A DNA stretch of 5,299 nt from NCBI GenBank assembly GCA_947178085.1, contig CAMWWS010000221.1, positions 1-5,299 of the forward strand, read 5' to 3'. The notes below the pieces were generated by a model. The model saw only the letters and a program-made list of their open reading frames with translations, did no database searches and had not been told where the DNA came from. The DNA is from an uncultured Lachnospiraceae bacterium. GTDB lineage: Bacteria > Bacillota_A > Clostridia > Lachnospirales > Lachnospiraceae. Made by a program: the position numbers and the translations under genes. Below are positions 1 through 5,108 of the stretch, in pieces; the first letter of the stretch is position 1, and every line of letters starts with the position of its first letter.

Positions 1-252
1 GGATAGGTAAACACAGCTTCCGCATATACCAAAATGCGGACACGGACTTGTCCGCTCCAATGTCGAAGGCTCCACGATTTCCAATAATCTGCCCTCTGCC
101 TTTCCTTTTCTGACTTTGTTCACAGAGCATCTCACTTTCTGCCCCGGAAGCGCATTCTTAACTACGCATATGCCCTCTGCAGTCTCTACTATGCCTTTAT
201 TAGGGAAGTCCACCCTTTGTACAATACCTTCAATAATTTGACACTTTTTCAT
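1..252 (-). CDS. 23S rRNA (uracil-C5)-methyltransferase, RlmD/RumA family, N-terminal part
   Basis: This is the first 84 codons of a gene that runs off the low-coordinate edge. Residues about 5-62 read as a TRAM domain, the small RNA-binding beta-barrel, with the stretch VDFPNKGIV and the LPGQKV turn. It is followed by CPHFGICGSC (Cys71, Cys77, Cys80), which gives three of the four ligands of the 4Fe-4S cluster of the RumA/RlmD family; the fourth Cys and the SAM-binding methylase domain lie outside the window. The family methylates uracil C5 in 23S rRNA (U1939 in E. coli; U747 and U1939 for the single Gram-positive enzyme RlmCD), so RlmCD or a paralogue is likely but cannot be decided from the fragment. 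The start at 252 is chosen because MKKCQIIEG leads straight into the TRAM fold. The nearest Shine-Dalgarno (AAAGGG, ending at 268) is 15 nt away, which is long, and an out-of-frame ATG sits between. The gene is probably transcribed from its own promoter in the 221-nt gap upstream. Confidence 0.9.
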   Translation of the reverse strand, partial: MKKCQIIEGIVQRVDFPNKGIVETAEGICVVKNALPGQKVRCSVNKVRKGKAEGRLLEIVEPSTLERTSPCPHFGICGSCVYLS

Positions 253-306
253 ATTTTAATAACCATGCCCTTTCTTAAAGTCCACGGATTTTGAATGCAA
301 TATAAT

Positions 307-335
307 ATTATAGCCGCAGAAGCAATAAAAGTATA
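307..335 (-). promoter_or_regulatory. candidate promoter for the rRNA methyltransferase gene
   Basis: On the minus strand a perfect TATAAT (312 to 307) is preceded, after 17 nt, by TATACT (335 to 330), a poor -35 matching 3 of 6 consensus bases. The start point would fall near 300 and give a leader of about 48 nt before the ATG at 252. The -10 is convincing and the -35 is weak, and AT-rich DNA yields such matches by chance. The -35 lies inside the inverted repeat at 330-349. Confidence 0.33.
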
Positions 336-349
336 TCATTTAGTATACT
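330..349. repeat. inverted repeat, 6-bp arms with 8-bp centre, possible operator
   Basis: AGTATA (330-335) is matched by TATACT (344-349) around an 8-bp centre. The dyad covers the -35 position of the candidate methyltransferase promoter, where a regulator could block or recruit polymerase. It is short and AT-rich, so chance is a real alternative. It lacks a T-run and the AT-only arms make a weak RNA stem, so it is not a good terminator. Confidence 0.3.
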
Positions 350-367
350 GACACACAGCGCAAAATA

Positions 368-400
368 CGGGATGCACCGCTTGTAATTCAGTACATCCCG
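368..400 (-). terminator. hairpin with CGGGATG/CATCCCG stem, weak terminator candidate
   Basis: CGGGATG (368-374) pairs with CATCCCG (394-400) in a GC-rich 7-bp stem. A further 2 bp can form inside after one mismatch, and the loop is long. On the minus strand the stem is followed by TATTTTGCG, a short T-rich stretch but not a proper T-run. It lies between the 97-residue membrane-protein gene and the methyltransferase gene, about 75 nt past the stop of the former, so it could help end that transcript. It could equally be a leader structure or a protein-binding dyad. Confidence 0.35.
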
Positions 401-429
401 CTTAAAATGCAAGTTCATCGTACTCCAAA

Positions 430-444
430 AATTGCTTCGCAATT
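430..444 (-). terminator. small hairpin after the 97-residue membrane-protein gene, possible weak terminator
   Basis: AATTGC (430-435) and GCAATT (439-444) form a 6-bp stem closed by a 3-nt loop. In the minus-strand transcript the stem runs into a short U-tract (five Us counting the last two stem bases). It begins 30 nt after the stop codon of the gene ending at 474. The stem is AT-rich and the tract short, so termination would be inefficient; the larger hairpin at 368-400 may back it up. Confidence 0.38.
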
Positions 445-473
445 ATTAGAAAAATAGCTTATACGACCTCCGA

Positions 474-767
474 TTATTCCTCCGGCGTATCTTCGTCTTC
501 ATCCTCAAATAAATCATCATCAAAGTCGTCATCGAAATCATCATCAAAGTCATCCAGATAATCCGGCTGCATATAGCGATATACAGCGTAAGCAATAGCT
601 GCAACTGCGGCAACTGCTCCTATAATAGCCAACACCCATACAATAACATTTGTTTTCTTTTCTTCTTTCTTTTTTCCTAACAATTCATTCACCCCCGTAT
701 TATCTAATACTTCATCTAATTTATTTAAAACTTCCTCTTTAATCTCCCTAATTTCCACTCTGCTCAT
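474..767 (-). CDS. small single-span membrane protein with Asp-rich tail, function unknown
   Basis: This 97-residue protein has three parts. Residues 1-30 are a charged, probably amphipathic helix, followed by a lysine-rich stretch GKKKEEKK (31-38). Residues 41-63 form one hydrophobic span rich in Val, Ala and Ile. Residues 69-97 are extremely acidic, with a repeated Phe-Asp-Asp-Asp unit and a Glu/Asp end. There is no signal peptide or cleavage site. The lysines before the span suggest the N-terminus is in the cytoplasm and the acidic tail outside, but the topology is inferred. The start is well supported: GAGAGGG ends 7 nt before the ATG. The gene follows pcrA after 184 nt and probably has its own promoter. 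I recall similar short proteins as hypothetical entries in Lachnospiraceae but know no function. The acidic tail might bind cations or a basic partner, and the helix plus span might anchor a cytoplasmic protein; both are speculation. Confidence 0.82.
   Translation of the reverse strand: MSRVEIREIKEEVLNKLDEVLDNTGVNELLGKKKEEKKTNVIVWVLAIIGAVAAVAAIAYAVYRYMQPDYLDDFDDDFDDDFDDDLFEDEDEDTPEE
513..548 (-). repeat. three 12-bp in-frame repeats encoding Phe-Asp-Asp-Asp
   Basis: Codons 74-85 of the small membrane-protein gene consist of three 12-bp units, each encoding FDDD. The first and third units (TTTGATGATGAT) are identical; the middle one differs at synonymous positions (TTC, GAC). The flanking LDDF and DDDLF continue the pattern less exactly. 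The identical outer units with a diverged middle unit look like an older duplication under selection for the protein sequence. Copy number could vary between strains by slippage. Confidence 0.6.
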
Positions 768-951
768 ACTTATACCCTCTCTTTCATGTTGTTCACGGTA
801 TATTTATCATATCCGTTTCTATTGTATAATTATAATATACCACTAATTTATATTTTTTACTACATATTTTTTTATTATTGTTTTTTATTATTAAATTATC
901 ACAAATCTTATATTGTCAATTATTTCAATTCATGCTGACAGGTTTAACCTC
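768..951. other. AT-rich gap between pcrA and the small membrane-protein gene
   Basis: This 184-bp stretch is very AT-rich, with T-runs on the plus strand around 865-886. It holds the candidate promoter at 890-919 and the ribosome-binding site for the 97-residue gene. I see no convincing intrinsic terminator for pcrA here: the only dyads after its stop are very short (AGGT/ACCT at about 941-951) and lack a T-run. A five-codon reading frame (ATG at 787, stop TAA ending at 770) overlaps the Shine-Dalgarno of the small gene and may be meaningless. Confidence 0.5.
890..919 (-). promoter_or_regulatory. candidate sigma-A-type promoter for the small membrane-protein gene
   Basis: A perfect -35 hexamer TTGACA (919 to 914) is followed after 18 nt by TTTAAT (895 to 890), which matches five of six -10 consensus bases. 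It lies between the pcrA stop and the 97-residue gene and would give a leader of about 115 nt. A second TATAAT-like run occurs nearer the gene at about 825-840 but has no recognisable -35. The perfect -35 raises confidence; the AT-rich surroundings lower it. Confidence 0.42.
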
Positions 952-3327
952 TCAGACTTTCTTAAGCTTAGCGAAGCCCGCATACATGATTTTCTGACCG
1001 ACTTCATCAAATACCACCGTCACCTGATAGTCTCTCGCTCCGGGCTCAATCTTCATCACAGTCCCTTCACCGTATCTTTGATGTCTGACCCTGTCGCCCT
1101 GTTCATAGCCCAGATTTCCTGTTCCGCCGACCGCTGCTTCTCCCATTCCGGCTGCATTCGATGTCTTTTCCGCCATTTCAGCAACTGCTCTTGTGATATA
1201 TGGCTGGTCTTCATATGCTGTCCTCTTTGGTTTAACGACTGCTTTCGGTCTTGCAGTAGCCTTTGGCTTGTCGAAAATCGTATCAGCGTCCTTTCCGAAC
1301 TGCCTTACATAACTTCCCGCACTGTTACGGCTGTAGCTGTCTTGACTTGTGCTTACCTGAGGTCTTTCCCACGATTTAGTCTGGGAATATCCCGGTTCCG
1401 GCAACTGATTATCCAATAAAAGCGGTGGTATCTCCTTAACGAAACGGCTGACCGGATTATACTGCGTTTCACCGCGAATCATACGCGATCTGGCACAGGT
1501 AATCGTCAGATCATCTTTAGCTCTGGTGATTCCCACATAGGCAAGGCGTCTTTCTTCTTCAACATCCGACGGATCATCTGACACTGTTGACATATAACTT
1601 GGAAAAACACCGTCTTCCATACCTGCAAGATATACATAAGGAAACTCCAACCCTTTTGCACTATGTAATGTCATTAGCAGCACCCTGTTATTGCCGTCCA
1701 CTACCTGATCGATATCCGCTACCAGCGCCACTTCTTCTAAGAATTCGCTTAAATTCGCTTCTTTATGCAGTTCTACATAAGCGGCTGCTTTGCTGATAAG
1801 TTCATATATATTTTCTATTCTGTCATCAGAATCCTCATCGTCTGAAGCTTCCAGCTCACGGACATATCCTGTAGTCTCCAGAATATCCTCAATCAGATCG
1901 CTAATACTGAAAAACTCCAATTTGCTCCTAAATGCCTGTATCATAGTAACAAACGGCTTAAGCTTGGAAGCGCTCTTGCCGATTGTCATTATATTATCTG
2001 CTTCTCTTAATGCGTCATAAAAGCTTATATTCCTACTGTCTGCATAATCCTGAACCCTCTGGATGGTCGCAGCTCCAATTCCTCTTTTGGGTACATTTAT
2101 AATTCTTTTTACAGCTACGTCATCCCTGCCATTATCAATGGTTTTCAAATATGCCAGAATATCCTTAATCTCTTTTCTGGAATAGAAGTTCACTCCGCCG
2201 ACTACCTGATATGGTATTCCTTTAATTACAAAACGCTCTTCAAGCATACGCGACTGTGCATTGGTGCGATAAAGTACTGCGCAATCGCCGTAATCCGCTA
2301 TAGCATCCAATTTCTTTTCATATATATCCGACGTAATATAGTCCGCTTCTTCATAAGCTGTATCAAAACGACGGAAATGAATCGGGCTTCCACCCTCTTT
2401 TTTTGTCCAAAGTGCCTTATCCTTGCGTCCGGCATTGTTCTTAATCACCGCATTGGCTGCATCAAGCACATTCTGGGTGGAACGGTAATTCTGCTCCAGC
2501 TTAATGACGCAGGCTTCAGGATATACTTTTTCAAAATCAAGAATATTACGGATATTTGCACCCCTGAATTTATAAATAGACTGGTCGTCGTCACCTACCA
2601 CGCACAGATTCCTGTATTTAGCAGCCAGTAACCTGATTAATTCAAACTGTGCCGTATTGGTATCCTGATACTCATCTACCATTATATACTGAAATCTGTT
2701 CTGATAAGAATCAAGCACCTCCGGATTACTTTTAAAAAGCTCCACTGTCTTGACTATCAGGTCGTCAAAATCAAGAGCATTGTTCTTCCTAAGAGTTGCC
2801 TGATATTCTTTATAAGCTTTTGCAATCCTGCTGCTGTTATAATCCCACGCGCCTTGTTTTTCATACTCTTCGGGAGAAACAAGCTCGTCTTTGGCAGAAG
2901 AAATAGCGCCTAAAATTGTCCTCTCTTTCAGCATCTTTGTATCAATTGAGAGTTTTTTACAGACTTCCCTGATAATCCCTTTCTGGTCATCGGTATCATA
3001 AATTGTGAAATTATTATCAAATCCAATCCTGTCTATATAGCGCCGAAGAATCCTTACGCAGGTCGAATGAAAGGTGGATACCCACACCTGATCACCGAAA
3101 GCGCATAAATTTTGCGCACGCTCCCGCATCTCTCCCGCTGCTTTATTAGTAAAAGTAATCGCCAGTATATTATACGGCGATACTCCTTCTTCCTCTATCA
3201 GATATGCAATTCTATGGGTCAGGGCGCGGGTCTTACCGCTCCCCGCCCCGGCCAATACTAAAACAGGTCCTTTTGTTGCAAAGACCGCTTTTTTCTGCTG
3301 TTCATTCAAAGTATCGTAAATGCCCAT
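952..3327 (-). CDS. pcrA: ATP-dependent DNA helicase PcrA (UvrD/Rep family, superfamily 1)
   Basis: This complete 791-residue helicase unwinds DNA 3'-to-5' using ATP; in Bacillota PcrA acts in nucleotide-excision repair, rolling-circle plasmid replication, removal of RecA and clearing of transcription conflicts. The motifs are intact and in order: Q-motif around 7-15; Walker A AGAGSGKT (26-33); Ia (57-70); Ib STFHS (84-88); Walker B VDEYQDTN (217-224); motif III GDDDQSIYKFRGA (245-257); IV EQNYRS (278-283); the 2B-region GGVNFYSRKEIKD (377-389); V TLHSAKGLEF (553-562); VI RRLAYVGITRA (593-603). A disordered Ser/Lys/Pro-rich linker (about 640-738) leads to a C-terminal Tudor-like domain (739-791), which in PcrA contacts RNA polymerase. 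It is somewhat longer than B. subtilis PcrA (about 739 residues), mainly through this linker. The start is supported by AGAAGGA 7 nt upstream, whose first bases belong to the TAG stop of the SPFH gene only 12 nt away, so translation is probably coupled. Confidence 0.97.
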   Translation of the reverse strand: MGIYDTLNEQQKKAVFATKGPVLVLAGAGSGKTRALTHRIAYLIEEEGVSPYNILAITFTNKAAGEMRERAQNLCAFGDQVWVSTFHSTCVRILRRYIDRIGFDNNFTIYDTDDQKGIIREVCKKLSIDTKMLKERTILGAISSAKDELVSPEEYEKQGAWDYNSSRIAKAYKEYQATLRKNNALDFDDLIVKTVELFKSNPEVLDSYQNRFQYIMVDEYQDTNTAQFELIRLLAAKYRNLCVVGDDDQSIYKFRGANIRNILDFEKVYPEACVIKLEQNYRSTQNVLDAANAVIKNNAGRKDKALWTKKEGGSPIHFRRFDTAYEEADYITSDIYEKKLDAIADYGDCAVLYRTNAQSRMLEERFVIKGIPYQVVGGVNFYSRKEIKDILAYLKTIDNGRDDVAVKRIINVPKRGIGAATIQRVQDYADSRNISFYDALREADNIMTIGKSASKLKPFVTMIQAFRSKLEFFSISDLIEDILETTGYVRELEASDDEDSDDRIENIYELISKAAAYVELHKEANLSEFLEEVALVADIDQVVDGNNRVLLMTLHSAKGLEFPYVYLAGMEDGVFPSYMSTVSDDPSDVEEERRLAYVGITRAKDDLTITCARSRMIRGETQYNPVSRFVKEIPPLLLDNQLPEPGYSQTKSWERPQVSTSQDSYSRNSAGSYVRQFGKDADTIFDKPKATARPKAVVKPKRTAYEDQPYITRAVAEMAEKTSNAAGMGEAAVGGTGNLGYEQGDRVRHQRYGEGTVMKIEPGARDYQVTVVFDEVGQKIMYAGFAKLKKV

Positions 3328-3339
3328 TTTGTCATCCTT

Positions 3340-4311
3340 CTAAAATAGTTGATTTCCGCAGTTTCCGCAGAATTTCATTCCGTTTGAAGGTGTACCGCAG
3401 TTAGGACAGAATTTCGGAGCGGCTGAGTTTCCTGCATTTTGCGCTGTACTCTGCATACCGCTGTTTTGATTCTGATTCATCTGATTTACCATCTGCTGTC
3501 CGATTGCCATACCCATCTGAACATTTACCATATCGGAAGCGAGACCGCCTCCTGCACGACCTTTACTCATGCCGTCTGCTGCTGCCATCTGAGTATACTT
3601 ATTCATATCTCCTACCATAGATTGCGCAGCCGCTTTTTCCTGCATCTTCTTGACTTCTTCCGGATATGAGAAGCTCTCAATCGTGAATTCAGTAATAGCT
3701 ATACCAATCTTACGCATATCCATATCCAAATCGGATTCGATTCCCTTAGCTATACTCCTTGCATCCATCTGAAGATTGAACATATCCCTGCCCTCTTTGG
3801 CTATCCAGCTCATCAAAAACTGGTCAAGGCTTGCAATGATACGCTCTTTTACATCCTCTACCGTATACATCTGTCTGATGCCGGCAAGCTTATCGATTAC
3901 GACTGCATGATCTGCTATCTTACAGTTAAAAGTACCGAATGCACGAATCGGCATACCTCCCGGCAATCCCTGAGCAGGAAGGTTAAGCGCATTCTTAGTT
4001 CCCCATTTTACCAGGACCTCTTTCGTATTAATAAAAAGAACTTCCGCCCTAAGGGGTGTATTAAAACCAAATTTAAAGCTTTTAAGTGTAGTCAGAAATG
4101 GGATAATGTCAGACTCAATATCATAGCTTCCCTCATCCTCAAAAATACCTTCCACTACGCCGTTATACATAAATATGGCATCCTGCCCCGGACGAATAAT
4201 CAGCTTGGAGCCTTTTTTAATTTCCTGATTATGCCATTTATAGAACAGAACTCCCTCTCTTGACTCATTCCATTCCACTACATTAGCTAACTGATTTGAA
4301 AATAAACCCAT
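3340..4311 (-). CDS. SPFH/Band-7 domain protein with C-terminal zinc ribbon, YdjI-like
   Basis: The 323-residue protein has an SPFH (stomatin/prohibitin/flotillin-type) domain over about residues 20-225, a helical Ala/Glu/Lys segment (about 217-245), a low-complexity Gly/Met/Gln/Asn linker (about 246-300) and a zinc ribbon built from FCPNCG and FCGNCG, with Cys302, Cys305, Cys315 and Cys318 as ligands. There is no transmembrane span, so it would be peripheral to the membrane. This architecture matches B. subtilis YdjI, also labelled 'virion core protein' in some databases. In B. subtilis YdjI lies in the pspA-ydjGHI operon and works with YdjG and YdjH to bring PspA to the membrane. Here it follows pspA directly after 63 nt, but no ydjG or ydjH is present. 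The start MGLFSNQLANVVEW fits the family. Its Shine-Dalgarno is unusual: AAAGG ends 14 nt before the ATG, and an out-of-frame ATG at 4324 lies between. Confidence 0.9.
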   Translation of the reverse strand: MGLFSNQLANVVEWNESREGVLFYKWHNQEIKKGSKLIIRPGQDAIFMYNGVVEGIFEDEGSYDIESDIIPFLTTLKSFKFGFNTPLRAEVLFINTKEVLVKWGTKNALNLPAQGLPGGMPIRAFGTFNCKIADHAVVIDKLAGIRQMYTVEDVKERIIASLDQFLMSWIAKEGRDMFNLQMDARSIAKGIESDLDMDMRKIGIAITEFTIESFSYPEEVKKMQEKAAAQSMVGDMNKYTQMAAADGMSKGRAGGGLASDMVNVQMGMAIGQQMVNQMNQNQNSGMQSTAQNAGNSAAPKFCPNCGTPSNGMKFCGNCGNQLF

Positions 4312-4324
4312 ATGTAACGACCAT
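4283..4324 (-). other. 13-codon overlapping reading frame across the SPFH gene start
   Basis: An ATG at 4324 stands 6 nt after AAAGGG (4336 to 4331), a better spacing than the SPFH start itself has. It opens a different frame that reads 13 codons (MVVTYGFIFKSVS) and stops with TAA at 4285-4283, inside the SPFH coding region. It may be chance in AT-rich DNA. If translated, it would compete with, or deliver ribosomes to, the SPFH start. The peptide itself has no recognisable feature. Confidence 0.25.
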
Positions 4325-4343
4325 ACCTTTCCCTTTATGTATT

Positions 4344-4372
4344 ATAGTTAACGACATTATATCGTTTACTAT
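4344..4372 (-). promoter_or_regulatory. intergenic mRNA hairpin between pspA and the SPFH gene
   Basis: A 29-nt dyad fills half of the 63-nt gap. On the plus strand ATAGT (4344-4348) pairs with ACTAT (4368-4372), one T-T mismatch follows (4349/4367), and AACGAC (4350-4355) faces ATCGTT (4361-4366) around a 5-nt loop. In the minus-strand RNA the innermost pair becomes a U-G wobble, giving 11 pairs with a single A-A mismatch. It starts 2 nt past the pspA stop and ends 32 nt before the SPFH start. No T-run follows, so it is not a standard terminator. It more likely sets the pspA:SPFH transcript ratio through RNA stability or processing, or is a DNA operator. Two TATAAT sequences lie in or beside it, but neither has a visible -35. 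Confidence 0.5.
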
Positions 4373-4374
4373 TG

Positions 4375-5058
4375 TTACATTCCCATCTCTGCCTTTAACG
4401 CTGCAAGTTCATCATCTACCGCAGCTTTCTTATTTTCGGCATCATACTTTCTTGCAAGCTCAGCTGCGCTGTCCTTAGCAGGCTGTTTATTCAGTTCATT
4501 CATAGCGTCCGCTTCATCCAGCATTTTATTGACTTTCTCTTCCATCTTATCAAACGCTGCCAGATTGCTTCCTGCGCTCTCTAAACCCGAGCCGATTCCA
4601 CTCATTCTTTTCTGGGTTTCAGCTACCTTAACTTTTGCCTTCAGCATATCCCTTCTGCTCTTCAAATCGGATATATCAGCCTCTAACTTGTCATGCATCT
4701 GACGCATTTTAGCGGAATTATCGCATGCCATTTCATAATTTTTTGTAAGCACTTCCTGTTTCTGCGTAAGCTCAGCCTTTTTCTCCAGGAACTGACGCGC
4801 TTCATTATCATTGCCGGCTGTAACAGCTTTCTTTGCATATTCTGTCATCTTGGCAATTTCTGATTCACAATCATCCAATTTTCTTTTAGCGCTTTTTTCC
4901 TCTGCCATAATTGATGCGGTTTCTGCTTTTACCTTAGCAAAATCCTGTTCCAGATTTCTAAGATATTGGTCAATCATTTTCTCCGGATCCTCACAACGAT
5001 CCAACAGAGCGTTGAAATTAGCCGCCATAATATCCTTAAATCTTGTTATAATTCCCAT
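4375..5058 (-). CDS. pspA: phage-shock protein A (PspA/IM30/Vipp1 family) membrane-stress effector
   Basis: At 227 residues this is full length for the family (about 220-230). PspA proteins are ESCRT-III-like coiled coils that assemble on the cytoplasmic face of stressed membranes and limit proton leakage. An N-terminal amphipathic helix (MGIITRFKDIMAANFNALLD, 1-20) binds lipid. The family signature EDPEKMIDQYLRNLEQD follows (23-39), then almost unbroken heptad-like helix to about residue 150, ending with the conserved VAETQKR (145-151). A Gly/Ser hinge (153-164) leads to the last helices, with an acidic/Ala-rich end (197-227). The start is certain: GGAGG stands 9 nt before the ATG at 5058. 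The gene lies 32 nt after the chemotaxis-protein gene and upstream of the YdjI-like SPFH gene, the partner expected from B. subtilis. A possible promoter overlaps the end of the chemotaxis gene. No pspF- or pspBC-type regulator is visible in the window, so control of the E. coli type is not indicated. Confidence 0.95.
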   Translation of the reverse strand: MGIITRFKDIMAANFNALLDRCEDPEKMIDQYLRNLEQDFAKVKAETASIMAEEKSAKRKLDDCESEIAKMTEYAKKAVTAGNDNEARQFLEKKAELTQKQEVLTKNYEMACDNSAKMRQMHDKLEADISDLKSRRDMLKAKVKVAETQKRMSGIGSGLESAGSNLAAFDKMEEKVNKMLDEADAMNELNKQPAKDSAAELARKYDAENKKAAVDDELAALKAEMGM

Positions 5059-5080
5059 GTTACTTTTCCTCCTTTATACA

Positions 5081-5108
5081 AATATAATATTTACTGCTGA
5101 CTGTTCAA
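5081..5108 (-). promoter_or_regulatory. candidate promoter for pspA inside the end of the chemotaxis gene
   Basis: TTGAAC (5108 to 5103) lies 16 nt before TATATT (5086 to 5081), matching 4 of 6 and 5 of 6 consensus bases. The start point would fall roughly 15-17 nt before the pspA ATG, just upstream of its GGAGG, giving a very short leader. If real, pspA could be induced independently of the chemotaxis gene. I see no CGTA-type -10 as expected for the ECF sigma-W promoter that drives the B. subtilis psp operon. Confidence 0.3.

Noticed and set aside
513..548. Short tandem repeats resembling a CRISPR or minisatellite
   Set aside because: The units are 12 bp, contiguous without spacers, in frame, and encode an acidic FDDD motif, so they are a coding repeat.
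861..890. T-rich run as a plus-strand terminator
   Set aside because: No stable stem precedes it and no plus-strand gene ends here; it is simply AT-rich intergenic DNA.
925..951. Intrinsic terminator after pcrA
   Set aside because: The short dyads past the stop have stems of only 4-5 bp and no T-run on the minus strand, so the evidence is too weak to call.
913..1419. Plus-strand open frame of 168 codons
   Set aside because: It lies mostly antisense to the pcrA 3' end, begins with a TTG lacking a ribosome site, is rich in Cys, Ser and Phe without domain structure, and is best explained as a shadow of the minus-strand gene.
3907..4263. Plus-strand open frame of 118 codons opposite the SPFH gene
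   Set aside because: It is fully antisense to a well-supported gene, its composition is not protein-like, and there is no ribosome site or promoter.
4341..4360. Internal promoter for the SPFH gene based on two TATAAT sequences
   Set aside because: Neither has a recognisable -35 at 16-18 nt, and both fall in or beside the hairpin, whose base pairing explains them as well.
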